Assembly: GCA_905221205.1 (NCBI GenBank)
Contig: CAJNCG010000002.1
Span: 1 to 64,000 of the forward strand
Reading direction: 5' to 3'
Source: a bacterium
Lineage (GTDB): Bacteria; Bacillota; Bacilli; Lactobacillales; Streptococcaceae
DNA: 64,000 bases
Positions 1 to 10,678 of this stretch are shown piece by piece; the stretch's first letter is position 1, and every line of letters begins with the position of its first letter. The position numbers and the translations under genes are program-made. The notes under the pieces are model-generated. The model was not told the DNA's origin. It saw nothing but the letters and a program-made list of their open reading frames with translations, and made no database searches.

Positions 1-23
1 CTTAACCCCTTGACCAACGGACC
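1..23 (-). tRNA. tRNA-Glu, 5' end only (cut by window edge)
   Basis: Read on the minus strand, these 23 bases are identical to the first 23 bases of the complete tRNA-Glu(TTC) at 20273 (acceptor strand GGTCCGT and D-arm). The rest lies outside the window. In pneumococci the comX copy next to ftsH is also followed by tRNA-Glu and an rRNA operon, so one may continue to the left; that is inference. Confidence 0.85.
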
Positions 24-48
24 AGAGTTGTTATTTTCAACTCTTACT

Positions 49-76
49 ATTATACCGACTTTTCAAACTTTGTCAA
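49..76 (-). promoter_or_regulatory. Strong sigma-A promoter for the tRNA-Glu (rRNA-type)
   Basis: On the minus strand a perfect -35 TTGACA (71-76) and a perfect -10 TATAAT (49-54) are separated by 16 bases and lie directly before the tRNA-Glu. The double consensus is typical of stable-RNA promoters. Confidence 0.85.
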
Positions 77-116
77 CACCTTTTTCTAATTTTTTTCATT
101 TTTTTTGCATAGCTTC

Positions 117-596
117 TTACCGGCTACGGATATCAAACTCTTTAAACACAATACGCAACTCCCTTAGGACTCTTTGACGCCCTCGGAAGCGTTCATGTCT
201 TAAGACACGTTCTAACTCTTTTTGTTGTTCTTTAGTTTGTTTCTTTCTATAATCTCTTAGTGTTTCATGAAAGAGATAATAGTCATCTAGCCAGAGACCT
301 CCCTCACCTATACGATGACTAATTTCACCCACTTCTTCATAAGGTTCTTTATCATATCTACGCTTCTGACTTTCTTGTTTACGGAGATAGTCTAGAATTC
401 GATTACGAAACTTGGTCTTGAAATATTTACGTAAGCGTGGAATATCTTCTACTAATCCTTCTTCTCTACTGATCAATTCATGTAAGCAAATCATTCCCTC
501 TTGGTCCCAATCCGATAACTCCCATAAATGAAGGTAATATTCATTTCTACACTTATATACAATACCCTGGACTTCTTCATACAATTTTTTAAGCAT
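117..596 (-). CDS. comX: Competence-specific sigma factor ComX (SigX)
   Basis: Alternative sigma factor that directs RNA polymerase to late competence promoters carrying the TACGAATA box. The 159-residue protein matches my memory of pneumococcal ComX over its length (YKCRNEYYLHLWELSDWDQEG, RYFKTKFRNRILDY, EEVGEISHRI). The basic C-terminal part resembles a sigma region 4-like DNA-binding segment. AAAGGGG lies just upstream of the ATG as ribosome site. It has its own ComE-type promoter (618-685) after the ftsH terminator, so it should be an early gene induced by ComE. Pneumococcus has two copies; only one is visible here. Confidence 0.97.
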   Translation of the reverse strand: MLKKLYEEVQGIVYKCRNEYYLHLWELSDWDQEGMICLHELISREEGLVEDIPRLRKYFKTKFRNRILDYLRKQESQKRRYDKEPYEEVGEISHRIGEGGLWLDDYYLFHETLRDYRKKQTKEQQKELERVLRHERFRGRQRVLRELRIVFKEFDIRSR

Positions 597-617
597 TCTT
601 GTCCCCTTTCTGTTTAC

Positions 618-685
618 AGTCTAACAGATTCAGAAACACTTTTGGCCGATTTCATCCATTCTGCACCCTTTACCTCCTCAACTGC
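618..685 (-). promoter_or_regulatory. ComE-binding site and early-competence promoter of comX
   Basis: On the minus strand two half sites, GCAGTTGAG (677-685) and GCAGAATGG (656-664), are separated by 12 bases, the arrangement of the ComE direct repeat (consensus ACAnTTCAG-12-ACAGTTGAG). A -10-like TAGACT (618-623), preceded by TGT, follows 32 bases later. The comC promoter has 31 bases at the same place. The half sites match imperfectly, as expected for a weaker comX site. Confidence 0.75.
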
Positions 686-686
686 A

Positions 687-712
687 CAAAAAAGAGAGGA
701 CAAGCCTCTCTT
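687..712 (-). terminator. Intrinsic terminator of the ftsH operon
   Basis: Inverted repeat AAGAGAGG / CCTCTCTT with a 5-base loop, followed on the minus strand by six T. It starts 5 bases after the ftsH stop and ends 2 bases before the first ComE half site of comX. Confidence 0.88.
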
Positions 713-716
713 GGGG

Positions 717-2675
717 TTATTTTTCGTCGTTCATTTTTGACTTTATTTCATCATAAGATAGTGCATGAGATTCCTCTTCTACTGTTTCAGGCATCTTTCC
801 TGTTTCATAAAGAGATTTAATTTGTGTACTATCCAATGTTTCGTATTTCAATAGTGCTTCTGCAATCAACTTGTGAGTTTCACGATTTGACTGAATAATT
901 TCAGCAGCTTTATTTCGTGCCTCATTCAATAATGAACGAACCTCTTCGTCAATTTCATAAGCTGTTTGTTCTGAAATTGATTTTTGAGGACTTTGTGCAC
1001 CAAACATGGCATGATTTCCTTCATATTGAACTGGACCAAGTTTTTCACTCATCCCGTACTCTGTAACCATTGCACGCGCCATTTGTGTCGCTTGTTCAAA
1101 GTCGTTTGAAGCTCCTGTAGTTTGGACGTTAAAGATAATTTCTTCAGCTACACGTCCACCCATCAAGCCAGCCAATTGCTCTTTCATATCTTCTTTAGAT
1201 AGAAGCATTTGATCTTCCTTAGGAAGTGCAATCATGTAACCACCTGCACGACCTCTTGGTACAATTGTAACCTTATGAACAACACGGGCATTCGATAATA
1301 CTAGGCCAACAATGGTATGTCCAGCCTCATGGTAGGCAACCAATTCACGTTCTTTTTGTGAAACTGTCTTATCTTTCTTAGAAGGACCAGCAATAACTCT
1401 ATCTTCTGCTTCATCAATATCTGAAGCATCAATTATCGATTTATTGCGACGAGCAGCGACTAAAGCCGCTTCATTCAAGACATTCTCTAAATCTGCTCCA
1501 ACAAAACCTGGAGTTTGTTGAGCCACTAATTTCAAATCTACATCTTCTGCTAAAGGCTTGTTCTTAGCATGAACTTTCAAGATTGCTTCGCGACCTTTAA
1601 CATCAGGGCGACCAACCAAGACTTTTCTATCAAAACGTCCTGGACGCAAGAGGGCAGGGTCAAGTACATCTGAACGGTTTGTCGCAGCGATGACAATAAT
1701 CCCTTCATTCCCCTCAAAACCATCCATCTCAATCAAGAGTTGGTTCAAGGTTTGCTCACGTTCATCATTACCTCCACCGAGACCGACTCCACGTTGACGT
1801 CCAACAGCATCAATTTCATCGATAAAGATGATAGCTGGTGCTGCTTTTTTGGCATCTTCAAAAAGAGAACGAACACGACTAGCTCCAACTCCGACAAACA
1901 TTTCTACAAAGTCAGAACCTGAGATACTAAAGAATGGAACACCAGCTTCTCCGGCTACTGCCTTAGCAAGCAAAGTTTTACCTGTTCCCGGAGGTCCCTC
2001 CAAAAGAACACCTGCTGGAATACGGGCTCCAAGTTTTGTAAATCGTTTTGGATCTTTTAAGAATTCAACAACTTCAACTAGTTCTTGTTTTTCTTCCTCA
2101 GCTCCAGCAACATCTGAAAATCGTACTTTAATATCTTCTTTATTTGCTGCTTTAGCCTTACTCCGTCCAAAACTCATTGGGTTACGGCTATTATTTCCTC
2201 CCATATTTCCCATCATAGAGAATAGGAAGAAGAATAGAATACCGAATGGCACAATGGATACGAGAATATTAATCCACATACCACTTGAACTTTCATGCTT
2301 AACAGTTACTTCCGCCTTATGGTCAGAAGCAAGTTTTTGCAATTCGGATACTGTAGTATCTGAAGGAAGAATAATACTTGAAAATTTCTCTACTGTTGTA
2401 GCAGAAGGAGAAAAGAACTGAATTCCTGTTTCTTCTTTACTTGTTTTAGGATTTTTATAAACACCCGAAACTTCGATAACACTGCCATTTGGTTGGTAAG
2501 TTAATTCTTTTACATTGTCATCGGTAATTTCTTTTACCAATTCTGTATAATTAATTTGCTCACTTTTCCCTGCAACACTACCTGTACTAAAATACTGGTA
2601 ACCTGTAACTAGGAGAAAAATAAGTAATAACCATAGAAAAGGATTTTTAATTAAACCATTATTTTGTTTTTTCAT
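717..2675 (-). CDS. ftsH: ATP-dependent zinc metalloprotease FtsH
   Basis: Membrane-anchored AAA+ protease that degrades misassembled membrane and short-lived regulatory proteins. Two membrane segments (about 12-30 and 134-155) flank an extracytoplasmic domain. The AAA module has Walker A GPPGTGKT (227-234), Walker B IIFIDEID and the second region of homology (RPGRFDR). The zinc motif HEAGH lies at 449-453. Its 652 residues are the normal family length. It is the last gene of the tilS-hpt-ftsH run, 15 bases after hpt, and ends at a strong terminator. Confidence 0.98.
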   Translation of the reverse strand: MKKQNNGLIKNPFLWLLLIFLLVTGYQYFSTGSVAGKSEQINYTELVKEITDDNVKELTYQPNGSVIEVSGVYKNPKTSKEETGIQFFSPSATTVEKFSSIILPSDTTVSELQKLASDHKAEVTVKHESSSGMWINILVSIVPFGILFFFLFSMMGNMGGNNSRNPMSFGRSKAKAANKEDIKVRFSDVAGAEEEKQELVEVVEFLKDPKRFTKLGARIPAGVLLEGPPGTGKTLLAKAVAGEAGVPFFSISGSDFVEMFVGVGASRVRSLFEDAKKAAPAIIFIDEIDAVGRQRGVGLGGGNDEREQTLNQLLIEMDGFEGNEGIIVIAATNRSDVLDPALLRPGRFDRKVLVGRPDVKGREAILKVHAKNKPLAEDVDLKLVAQQTPGFVGADLENVLNEAALVAARRNKSIIDASDIDEAEDRVIAGPSKKDKTVSQKERELVAYHEAGHTIVGLVLSNARVVHKVTIVPRGRAGGYMIALPKEDQMLLSKEDMKEQLAGLMGGRVAEEIIFNVQTTGASNDFEQATQMARAMVTEYGMSEKLGPVQYEGNHAMFGAQSPQKSISEQTAYEIDEEVRSLLNEARNKAAEIIQSNRETHKLIAEALLKYETLDSTQIKSLYETGKMPETVEEESHALSYDEIKSKMNDEK

Positions 2676-2690
2676 TAAAAATTGTTCTTT

Positions 2691-3233
2691 CTAATTTGAA
2701 TACACTTCTTCTTTCAATACTCCAACATAAGGAAGGTTACGATAATTTTCTTTGTAGTCTAAACCATAACCTACTACAAACTCATTTGGAATAGTAAAGC
2801 AGGTATAGTCAGCCTCAATTTCTACAACACGTCCCTCTGGTTTATCCAACAAGGTTGCAATTTTAACAGAGGCTGCTTCTCTTGCAATAAACATATCTCG
2901 CAAATTCTTCAAAGTTTGACCTGTATCAATGATATCTTCTACAAATAAAACATCTCTTCCTTTGATATCTTGAGTCACATCTTGTTTAATATTGATCACA
3001 CCGCTACTTGCTGTTCCACCATGATAGCTAGAAACCATCATGAAGTCCATTTCAATATGTGTGTCGATATGTTTGACTAATTCAGCCATAAAAGGAATAG
3101 ATCCTTTTAAAATCCCAACTAAAATTGGATTTTTTCCTGCATAGTCTTTAGTGAGTTGAGCACCTAATTTTTTAGCAGCTTCTGTAATTTCATCGTGTGA
3201 AACGAGGATTTTTTTAATATCGTTTTCTAACAT
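2691..3233 (-). CDS. hpt: Hypoxanthine-guanine phosphoribosyltransferase
   Basis: Purine salvage enzyme joining hypoxanthine or guanine to PRPP to give IMP or GMP. The type I phosphoribosyltransferase PRPP loop is visible ([14 protein letters not shown]), as is the LVGILKGS loop near the N-terminus; 180 residues is standard. It lies 4 bases after tilS and 15 before ftsH, the conserved Firmicute order tilS-hpt-ftsH. Confidence 0.97.
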   Translation of the reverse strand: MLENDIKKILVSHDEITEAAKKLGAQLTKDYAGKNPILVGILKGSIPFMAELVKHIDTHIEMDFMMVSSYHGGTASSGVINIKQDVTQDIKGRDVLFVEDIIDTGQTLKNLRDMFIAREAASVKIATLLDKPEGRVVEIEADYTCFTIPNEFVVGYGLDYKENYRNLPYVGVLKEEVYSN

Positions 3234-3237
3234 TTTT

Positions 3238-4515
3238 TTACCTATCTATTTTTTCTATATAAAGTACAGTGTTCATTATATCATTTTTCGTGTTTTTACT
3301 CAAATTACTGGTCGCAATTCCCAAAATTGAGACAATTTCACCAAATTGCTCAATAATAAGAGCAGATTTTCGCTTTTCCATAGGGATTTTCAAATCAATA
3401 AATAGACGTCTGAGTTTTTTTCTATGCCCATTTTGAACCAAAACATCTCCTGGTTTTCGATAACGAATGTGTATGGATGTTTCGCGTGAAACAGGTATTT
3501 GTTGAATTGATTCACCTTCTAATGGAATCCCAAAGGAAAATAAATATCCTTGATAAGATACCTGATTTTGATAGTGTAACACAAGTTCATCTTCCTTTTC
3601 ATCAGCCTGCGGACTGATTTTACAAATCTGAAACTGTTGGTACTCTTTTATCAATTCATAGCCATTTTTAAGCGGATGACGATACTGGCTTTTAGATTTT
3701 AAAATCTGTCGAACTTCATCAAACTGAGCTTTTGTAAGATTCAAATCTGGAAAACGATTCAGATAAGTTTGAAGTAAAACTCTTTGTGTCGACTCAGAGT
3801 AAGACAATAGCTGCTCTAAATTTTCTAGATCAATATTCTTAGATAATTCAGCTATAGCTAAGTCATAATCTAAAATTTCATTTCCGATACTTAAGATTGC
3901 ATCTCTAAATCTAGGATTTTCTTTTTCTAATTCTGGTAAGTAAGAATTTCGAATACGATTGCGAAAATAATGATTTTCCTGGTTTGATATATCTTCAAAG
4001 TGAAAAATTGGTGGAAAGTCTTTTTTCTGAAAATGCAAGAAGGGTCTAATGATTTTTATCTCTCCGACTACTTGCTTCTCCTTAATTCCTGATAGATAGC
4101 GCAAACGAGTCCCTCGAATCAAGCGCATCAAAATCGTTTCCACCTGGTCATCAGCATGGTGGGCGGTAACTAAGGCAGTCGCACCTGTCTTCTTCATGAC
4201 ATCTTGAAAAAAATCATAACGAAAATTTCGTGCACGCGCTTCTGAAAATTCTCCTGAAAAATTGCTGACATAAATAGGAAGTCCAGCTTCAGCAGCCAAC
4301 TTCCTTAATTCCTTTTCTTCCCAATCTGATTCTACTCTCTGCTTATGATTCACATGAGCAAGAATCAATTCAATTTCTAACTCTTTTTGATAAGTAGACA
4401 ATACCTTAAATAGAAACATAGAATCTAATCCACCAGAAAGAGCTAGCACCACTTTAGCATGCTTTTTGAAATATCCCTTCTTGAGAAAATGATTTAAAAA
4501 ATCTTGTTCCCTCAT
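3238..4515 (-). CDS. tilS: tRNA(Ile)-lysidine synthase TilS
   Basis: Converts the wobble cytidine of the CAU-anticodon tRNA-Ile to lysidine, so that AUA is read as Ile; essential in most bacteria. The N-type ATP pyrophosphatase P-loop SGGLDS is at 27-32, followed by the HHADDQVET motif and a C-terminal substrate-binding region. The gene overlaps the preceding serine-hydrolase gene by 4 bases. A parS-like palindrome sits inside the coding region (3478-3493). Confidence 0.96.
   Translation of the reverse strand: MREQDFLNHFLKKGYFKKHAKVVLALSGGLDSMFLFKVLSTYQKELEIELILAHVNHKQRVESDWEEKELRKLAAEAGLPIYVSNFSGEFSEARARNFRYDFFQDVMKKTGATALVTAHHADDQVETILMRLIRGTRLRYLSGIKEKQVVGEIKIIRPFLHFQKKDFPPIFHFEDISNQENHYFRNRIRNSYLPELEKENPRFRDAILSIGNEILDYDLAIAELSKNIDLENLEQLLSYSESTQRVLLQTYLNRFPDLNLTKAQFDEVRQILKSKSQYRHPLKNGYELIKEYQQFQICKISPQADEKEDELVLHYQNQVSYQGYLFSFGIPLEGESIQQIPVSRETSIHIRYRKPGDVLVQNGHRKKLRRLFIDLKIPMEKRKSALIIEQFGEIVSILGIATSNLSKNTKNDIMNTVLYIEKIDR
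3478..3493. promoter_or_regulatory. parS-like ParB-binding site inside tilS
   Basis: TGTTTCGCGTGAAACA differs from the ParB/Spo0J consensus TGTTTCACGTGAAACA at one central position and lies about 11.5 kb from the origin. parB is in the same window (15059). Confidence 0.82.
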
Positions 4516-5780
4516 TTTAGAACCTCATAAACATCCTTGGCTATCTTAGAAATCGTATCGTAATCAGAATCTTTAGTAAAAATAGAAAGAACAAATGGAG
4601 AATCTGCATAGACAACACCCGTATCATGCTTAAATTCGTCCGCATCTCCAATTTTATGAGCTACCTTCACAGAAACACCTTTGGCAATTCTCTCATTATC
4701 AAAATCTGTTTTAGTCAAAGACTCCAATACAAATCCATTTTGATTATAAATAGCTTCCATAACATTCCCAGCCATTTTAGAAGAAATCAATTTTTCTTTT
4801 GGATCCCAATTATCTCCCATAATAGCAGACATCTTGGATTTAAACGTGGCATCAGATTGGTTTGAAATGTAATATCCCAATAGATTATGAGCTACGTTAT
4901 CCGATTCTTTTGATACTTTCGTAATTAAATCCTTTAGAGAATATTCTTTATTATCCTCTTTTTTAGGAAGACTACCACTTCCCTCTGGTTTATAAGAACC
5001 TGGAAAATCATTAACTGCTGATACGTATTTTACAGTCGTATCTAACTGATACAGACCCTCATTTATTTTTTCTTGCGTATAGTAGAGATAAGGGAGTTTT
5101 AAAACACTAGCCGCATACATCTTTTCATCTTGATTAATACCAGCTTCTTTTCCAGTAGTCAGTTGCTTAACATAAATCGAGAAAGAATCTTTTTGATATT
5201 TTTCCGATAACATTTCTTGGACTTTACCCATCCGATTATCTTCTTCAGAAGTTGATTCTTTATCTACCCATCCAGCCTGATCAATATGTAAAAATTCTCT
5301 TCCTTCTACAAACATTGTCTTGTCGAGTGATACCTGCGAATAAGCTGATAAAGATGATTTCACTTCTTTTAAATCATAAGGACTGTTATACAATTTAAAA
5401 TCAGATTCTAACCATACTTTTTTTATTGTAAGAGTTACCTCTGACTGGTCATATAAAAATCGTTTGTCCGCAGCTATAAATTGATTGTTAGACAACTTAA
5501 ATACTGGAATTCCTTGTTTATTTAAGCGCCACTCGGTTATTTGAAAACTTGTTTTTGGAGTTAATTTTCCAGATTCAACAACTAAATCTTCATTCGCATA
5601 GACAGGAACTTCTCCATAAACCATAGGAGAATTTAACTTTTCTCTAAAATAAATACCAAAGTCAGATTGTGAAAGGTAATAAATTTCTTTCGAAGTATAG
5701 ACGACTTCTTTTTCTGTGCTAACAACTTTTGAAATTGTCAAAAAACTCGGTAGCAACAAAATAATTAAGAATTTACGCAT
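4512..5780 (-). CDS. Secreted or membrane-anchored class A beta-lactamase-like serine hydrolase
   Basis: An N-terminal hydrophobic segment (4-19) is a signal or anchor. Residues about 27-175 form an extracellular region that may hold SH3-like repeats, followed by a beta-lactamase/transpeptidase fold. The catalytic motifs are present: SVLK (225-228), SDN (293-295) and KIG (376-378). It corresponds by position to pneumococcal SP_0010. Its true substrate is unknown; a role in the cell wall is more likely than drug resistance because the gene is core and sits in the divIC-tilS cluster. It overlaps tilS by 4 bases. Confidence 0.85.
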   Translation of the reverse strand: MRKFLIILLLPSFLTISKVVSTEKEVVYTSKEIYYLSQSDFGIYFREKLNSPMVYGEVPVYANEDLVVESGKLTPKTSFQITEWRLNKQGIPVFKLSNNQFIAADKRFLYDQSEVTLTIKKVWLESDFKLYNSPYDLKEVKSSLSAYSQVSLDKTMFVEGREFLHIDQAGWVDKESTSEEDNRMGKVQEMLSEKYQKDSFSIYVKQLTTGKEAGINQDEKMYAASVLKLPYLYYTQEKINEGLYQLDTTVKYVSAVNDFPGSYKPEGSGSLPKKEDNKEYSLKDLITKVSKESDNVAHNLLGYYISNQSDATFKSKMSAIMGDNWDPKEKLISSKMAGNVMEAIYNQNGFVLESLTKTDFDNERIAKGVSVKVAHKIGDADEFKHDTGVVYADSPFVLSIFTKDSDYDTISKIAKDVYEVLK

Positions 5781-5895
5781 TCTTCCTTTCCTTTTCTTCT
5801 TGTAAACGCAATAATTGATTTTTCTCAGCTAACTCTTCCAGCTTTTCATCCGATAGACTCAAAAATTGCTCAATTACATCTAATAAATTTTCCAT
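5773..5895 (-). CDS. Small conserved protein of 40 residues (SP_0009-like)
   Basis: Starts at the ATG giving MENLLDVIEQ, which has an AAGGTGAT ribosome site. A longer reading from 5994 would overlap divIC by 95 bases with no ribosome site, so I reject it. The peptide is acidic at first, then strongly basic and helical (KEERKN-type tail). It begins 4 bases after divIC and overlaps the hydrolase gene by 8 bases, so it is probably translationally coupled. No function is known to me. Confidence 0.7.
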   Translation of the reverse strand: MENLLDVIEQFLSLSDEKLEELAEKNQLLRLQEEKERKNA

Positions 5896-5899
5896 TTTA

Positions 5900-6268
5900 T
5901 CACCTTGGAAGCAAGTCAGGAATCGTGTAAACAGCTTCCCGATTCTTAGAATAATAATATTTTGCACGCATGTATTTAGCGGCGTAATCTTCATCTTTCA
6001 ACTTTGTAGCAAAAGCTGTCTCCTTCTCCTTTTCATCACTCAAGGTTTGATACTGAGTTTGCAAGTCTGATAATTGTTGACGTCTTTGGAGTAATTGGTG
6101 ATAGCTTTGAGCAAGATTATAAGTTGGTAAAATGAACAACAAAATCATCAAAATCAGAACCCAACCCATGAAACGATTACGTTTTTGTCGTTCCTTCATC
6201 AAATAGCGACGACGTTGGTGCTCATTTTGAATAAAAGAATTATTCAATTGTACAATATTCTTAGACAT
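5900..6268 (-). CDS. divIC: Cell-division protein DivIC (FtsB-like)
   Basis: A 122-residue bitopic membrane protein of the divisome core that works with DivIB/FtsQ and FtsL. It has a basic cytoplasmic N-terminus ([14 protein letters not shown]), one membrane segment (about 33-50) and an extracellular coiled coil ([19 protein letters not shown]). It overlaps rqcP by 8 bases, the order found in other Firmicutes. Confidence 0.92.
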   Translation of the reverse strand: MSKNIVQLNNSFIQNEHQRRRYLMKERQKRNRFMGWVLILMILLFILPTYNLAQSYHQLLQRRQQLSDLQTQYQTLSDEKEKETAFATKLKDEDYAAKYMRAKYYYSKNREAVYTIPDLLPR

Positions 6269-6527
6269 TTTCTTCTACCCGTGTTTCACTGATAATTTCA
6301 TACATGCCTGCTGCATCTTCTTTTTTTGTACTATCTTTCATCTCCAGTACTTTTACAAGTAGCAACTTATTGCCAAAACGAATTTCAACTTGGTCATCAA
6401 CTTTCAAATCTGTTGAACTTTTGGCCAAAATTCCATTCACCTTGATTCTACCTTTATCTGCCACTTCTTTCGCGACTGTACGACGCTTGATAATTCGTGA
6501 TACTTTTAAATATTTGTCTAATCTCAT
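6261..6527 (-). CDS. rqcP: S4-domain ribosome-quality-control factor RqcP (YabO family)
   Basis: The 88-residue protein is almost entirely an S4 RNA-binding domain ([22 protein letters not shown]). RqcP stabilises P-site tRNA on stalled 50S subunits while RqcH adds C-terminal alanine tails. Its position between mfd and divIC matches yabO in Bacillus. It has its own predicted promoter in the 57-base gap after mfd. Confidence 0.88.
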   Translation of the reverse strand: MRLDKYLKVSRIIKRRTVAKEVADKGRIKVNGILAKSSTDLKVDDQVEIRFGNKLLLVKVLEMKDSTKKEDAAGMYEIISETRVEENV

Positions 6528-6547
6528 TTTTATTACCTCAAATTATT

Positions 6548-6553
6548 ATTGTA
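6548..6553 (-). promoter_or_regulatory. Extended -10 promoter of the rqcP-divIC-tilS-hpt-ftsH operon
   Basis: On the minus strand TGGTACAAT is an extended -10 followed by the GAGG ribosome site and rqcP ATG. The -35 region is weak. Confidence 0.6.
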
Positions 6554-6584
6554 CCATTTTTATCCATTTTATAGAAGAAAAATG

Positions 6585-9500
6585 TTATAGGGAATTACCG
6601 TCTTTCAACTCTTTTATCTCTAATAAACTTTCTCCAAAAATCAGCAGACCTTCTAAAATTTCATAGTCCTTCTTGTTTCGAACGTCGAATACGACTTCCA
6701 TTAATCCTTTGTTCTCAGCTATTGCTGCTTTTAAGTTCGTTGCGGATAAAGCTTTAAAATAATCTTGAGCCAAGAACAGTCGTTGAGTGACTTTTTCAAA
6801 TTGAACTATAATCTTATTTTCTTTTCTTTCCACACGTTGAACAAAGACCTTGTCCAAATATGACTTGACCAAACCAATCTCTAAAAGATAGGCTACCACA
6901 TCTGGGTATTCTCCAAAGCGGTCCATCAGCTCTTCTTGTAACTCTTCATAATTGACACGGTTGTCAATTTGACGAATTTTTTTATAAATTTCAATCTTAT
7001 GTCTTTGGTCAGAAATATAAGTATCAGGAAGATAAGCATCAATTTGTAAAATCAACTCAGCATTTCCTTTGGTTCTTGTGTTCCCATTGCCGTTACGTTT
7101 AGCAATAGCTTCCTCTAATAACTGTGAATACAATTCAAAACCAACAGAATCAATGAAACCTGATTGGGATTTTCCTAGGAGGTTTCCTGCTCCACGAATC
7201 GAAAGATCTCGCATCGCAATCTTAAATCCGGAGCCCAATTCTGTAAATCCTTTGATTGCTTCTAATCTCTTCTCAGAGACTTCACTGATTGATTTTTCTG
7301 GACGATACATGAGATAAGCATAAGCAATACGATTACTACGACCGACTCTTCCTCTTAACTGATACAAGGTTGACAAACCCATATGGTCCGCATTTTCAAT
7401 AAATAAGGTATTGGCATTTGGAATGTCCACTCCTGTCTCAATAATGGTAGTCGTCACCAAGATATCATACTGTCCTTCAATAAAGTCTAATAGAGTATTT
7501 TCCAACTGAATTTCACTCATTTGTCCATGAACATACCCAATCGAAGCCTCTGGAATTAACTCCTGTAATTCTGAAACCTTCTGGTCAATCGTGTCAACTT
7601 TATTGTAAAGATAGTAAACTTGACCTCCACGCTCCATTTCACGCAAGACAGCATCACGAATGATACTATCATTCTTCTCCAATACATAGGTTTGAACAGG
7701 ATAGCGATTTGTTGGAGGAGTTTCAATAACAGATAAATCTCTGATTCCCAGCATAGACATATGAAGGGTACGAGGGATTGGCGTAGCTGTCAAGGTTAGG
7801 ACATCCACTTGTTTCTTTAACTCTTTCAAAGTTTCCTTATGCTTGACACCAAATCGTTGTTCTTCATCAATAATCATCAATCCCAAATCAGAAAACACAA
7901 CATCTTTTGATAAAACACGATGTGTTCCAATTAAAATATCGACTTGACCGTTTTTCAATTTTTCAAGTGTTTCAGTCTGCTCTTTTTTACTTCTAAAGCG
8001 ACTCAACACATCAATATTAACTGCAAAATTTTGGAATCGTTCCTTAAAATTCGTGTAGTGCTGTTGCGCTAAAACCGTCGTCGGAACTAAAACGACCACC
8101 TGTTTGTTATCATTGACTGCCTTAAAGGCTGCACGCATTGCAACTTCAGTCTTTCCAAAACCAACATCCCCAACTAAAAGTCGATCCATTGGCTGAGAAG
8201 CCTGCATATCTCTCTTGATTTCCTCAACACTACGAAGTTGATCATCCGTTTCAACATAAGGGAAGGCATCATCAAAAGCATCTTGCTCTTCATCATCAGC
8301 TGAAAAAGCAAAACCCTTCAACTGGCTGCGTTCAGAATAAAGTTTGATTAAATCGTCAGCTATATCCTCTACCTGGTTCTTAACTTTTTGCTTGGCCTTT
8401 TTGAAATGACCGTCATTTAATTTATTGAGTTTTGGCGCTTTCCCATCACTTGAAACATATTTGGACAGCAGATGAATCTGTTCTACTGGGATAGAGATTT
8501 GATCACCATTTTGATATTGAACACTGACATAATCGCGGTGAATCCCTTTGATTTCAATTGTTTCAATCCCTAGATATTGACCGATTCCATGGATATGGTG
8601 AACAACGTAGTCCCCTTTTTCAAGTTCATTATAATCTTTTAATCTCTCTGCATTTGAAACATGTTGTCTGCGAAAACGACGTTTTAATTTCTTTTGAAAA
8701 ATCTCATGTTCAGTAATCACCAGAATTTTTTCATCTACAAAATGAAAACCATGTCTGAGGTTACCCTCAATTAAGTTTACAGATTCTTGACAGATTCTTG
8801 ACTTATATCTAGAATCCAATTTAATCTGATATTCCTCTAAAACATCCTCCAATGTTTTACTTCCCATTGAATTGCTAGATTGCAGGATAATGGTGTAATC
8901 CATTTTTTTATATCGTTCAATTTCTTCTTTTAGAAAAGAAAACTGATTGAAAAATTCCTGCATGGGATATTGATTAAATTGATAAACCTGGTCAAACTTG
9001 AGATTTCCTAGCCCCTTTTGAAGATTAGAGAAAAAGGTCACCGGAATTTGTTTTTTATAGACTTGCTCAGTATTAGCAAAATAGTGCATCTCAGAAAATG
9101 CTTTACTATTCTGTAACTCTTCTGTAAAGTATTGCGCTAATTCTCTTTCAAAGACTTCATACTGATTCATCAATTTCTGGTAATCATCAAAGAATATTGG
9201 AGTATCTTTTTTTATATAATCAAAGACAGTCCATGTCTTGTCATAGCATAAAGATAAAAACTTTCGTGAATCTAAATGCACTTGTTTTTGATGAAAACTT
9301 GAAAGAATTTCTTCTAGATATGATTTCAAAATCGGTGATAAAGTTTTTGAAATTTGTTTTTCTAAAGCTGACTGACCTCGTTGATAATCCTTTTCTCTCA
9401 AAAGTATGTCGCTAGCTGGAAAGATTGTTAGTTCTGTCTGATTTTCTTTCGATAATTGTGTTTCGACTTCAAAAGTACGAATTCCATCTACTTCATCACC

Positions 9501-10088
9501 AAAAAACTCAATTCGGCAAGGTTCTAACTGAGATATTTCAAAAATATCTAAAATATCTCCTCGAAGACTAAATTCGCCTTGAGTTTGTACTTGTGTAACC
9601 TTTCGATATCCGATTTCTTTTAACTGATGGATAAGCGTGTGTTGGTCATATTCTTCACCAACTGCAATTTTTATAATGCTTTCTTTAAATCCAGTCGGAG
9701 AGGATAAAATCAATCGACTTGCTGCAATATTACAAACTAAAATCCCTTTTTTAGATGAATCATTCAAAAAACGCAAGGCTTCAACCCGTGAAATGATTTT
9801 TTCTTGTGAAGACATCAAAAACTCAACCATAGGGGAATCATCCACCAAAAATGGATAGACCAATTCCTCACCTAAGATAGAAATAAGATCACTAATAAGC
9901 CCTTCTGCCTCTCCATATGTTGATGTCAGTAACACAATCTTATCTTCTTTCTTCAAACTACTAGCGATTGCTAAAGCTTTTGTAGAAGTTGACAAGCCTA
10001 ACATTAATTGTCTTTTCTTATCTGTCAGATTTTGATGCCATTTTTTTATCTGATCATTTTCTGAGAATAAATCTAATAAGGTCAACAT
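6585..10088 (-). CDS. mfd: Transcription-repair coupling factor Mfd
   Basis: DNA translocase that removes RNA polymerase stalled at lesions and recruits UvrA. In order it has an N-terminal UvrB-like part, the RNA polymerase-interaction (CarD-like) domain (KGDYVVHHIHGIGQYLG, about 490-510), the translocase core with Walker A GDVGFGKTE, DEEQ box and TATPIPRT motif, helicase C (RGRVGRSNR) and a C-terminal TRCF domain. The length, 1167 residues, is normal. It starts directly after the pth stop codon, so the two are co-transcribed. Confidence 0.98.
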   Translation of the reverse strand: MLTLLDLFSENDQIKKWHQNLTDKKRQLMLGLSTSTKALAIASSLKKEDKIVLLTSTYGEAEGLISDLISILGEELVYPFLVDDSPMVEFLMSSQEKIISRVEALRFLNDSSKKGILVCNIAASRLILSSPTGFKESIIKIAVGEEYDQHTLIHQLKEIGYRKVTQVQTQGEFSLRGDILDIFEISQLEPCRIEFFGDEVDGIRTFEVETQLSKENQTELTIFPASDILLREKDYQRGQSALEKQISKTLSPILKSYLEEILSSFHQKQVHLDSRKFLSLCYDKTWTVFDYIKKDTPIFFDDYQKLMNQYEVFERELAQYFTEELQNSKAFSEMHYFANTEQVYKKQIPVTFFSNLQKGLGNLKFDQVYQFNQYPMQEFFNQFSFLKEEIERYKKMDYTIILQSSNSMGSKTLEDVLEEYQIKLDSRYKSRICQESVNLIEGNLRHGFHFVDEKILVITEHEIFQKKLKRRFRRQHVSNAERLKDYNELEKGDYVVHHIHGIGQYLGIETIEIKGIHRDYVSVQYQNGDQISIPVEQIHLLSKYVSSDGKAPKLNKLNDGHFKKAKQKVKNQVEDIADDLIKLYSERSQLKGFAFSADDEEQDAFDDAFPYVETDDQLRSVEEIKRDMQASQPMDRLLVGDVGFGKTEVAMRAAFKAVNDNKQVVVLVPTTVLAQQHYTNFKERFQNFAVNIDVLSRFRSKKEQTETLEKLKNGQVDILIGTHRVLSKDVVFSDLGLMIIDEEQRFGVKHKETLKELKKQVDVLTLTATPIPRTLHMSMLGIRDLSVIETPPTNRYPVQTYVLEKNDSIIRDAVLREMERGGQVYYLYNKVDTIDQKVSELQELIPEASIGYVHGQMSEIQLENTLLDFIEGQYDILVTTTIIETGVDIPNANTLFIENADHMGLSTLYQLRGRVGRSNRIAYAYLMYRPEKSISEVSEKRLEAIKGFTELGSGFKIAMRDLSIRGAGNLLGKSQSGFIDSVGFELYSQLLEEAIAKRNGNGNTRTKGNAELILQIDAYLPDTYISDQRHKIEIYKKIRQIDNRVNYEELQEELMDRFGEYPDVVAYLLEIGLVKSYLDKVFVQRVERKENKIIVQFEKVTQRLFLAQDYFKALSATNLKAAIAENKGLMEVVFDVRNKKDYEILEGLLIFGESLLEIKELKDGNSL

Positions 10089-10658
10089 TTATCCGTTATA
10101 CCTCTGCATCGTTTTTTCAAAATTTTTCTCTTGTAAATAGTAATTTACAGCATCGTCAACCTTGTCAATAGACTGTAAAATACCAATATAATCATCCTTG
10201 TCAAAGGTACTCAAAACATGGTTAACAACTGACATGCCATTTTTTGGTCTTCCAATTCCAATTTTAACACGATTAAAAGCCTGGGTTCCAATATGTTGAA
10301 TAATAGACTTGATACCATTATGTCCACCTGCTGACCCCTTTGCTCTTAAACGAATCTTTCCAACTTCCATATCAAGATCATCGTAAATGATGAGTAAATC
10401 TTCAATATCCAAACCATAGTAAGTCAATAAAGCATGAACAGCTTTTCCACTTTCATTCATAAATGTCGTTGGTTTGACAAGATAAATTTTTTCTCCATTG
10501 AAGAAAAAAGATGCTAGGTCAGCTTGAAATATCTTATCGTGTGTAAAAGTGACATTCTGTTTCTTAGCTAGTTGGTCAATCAACATAAAGCCAACATTAT
10601 GTTTTGTTTCAAAATATTTATCTCCTGGATTTCCCAAGCCTACAAGTAATTTTGTCAT
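10089..10658 (-). CDS. pth: Peptidyl-tRNA hydrolase
   Basis: Releases tRNA from peptidyl-tRNAs dropped by ribosomes. The conserved [12 protein letters not shown] start, the catalytic His of KHNVGFM, the KPTTFMN motif, and DDLDM with GGHNG are all present in 189 residues. It is the first gene before mfd; a terminator (10679-10705) separates it from ychF. Confidence 0.98.
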   Translation of the reverse strand: MTKLLVGLGNPGDKYFETKHNVGFMLIDQLAKKQNVTFTHDKIFQADLASFFFNGEKIYLVKPTTFMNESGKAVHALLTYYGLDIEDLLIIYDDLDMEVGKIRLRAKGSAGGHNGIKSIIQHIGTQAFNRVKIGIGRPKNGMSVVNHVLSTFDKDDYIGILQSIDKVDDAVNYYLQEKNFEKTMQRYNG

Positions 10659-10678
10659 TTATTTTTCCTTTCAAAAGC

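Noticed and set aside
262..280. parS-like site in comX (TGTTTCATGAAAGA)
   Set aside because: The spacing is two bases short and the right arm does not match.
1828..2421. 197-codon open frame antisense to ftsH
   Set aside because: Its composition mirrors the codon structure of ftsH on the other strand, with no ribosome site or promoter; a shadow frame.
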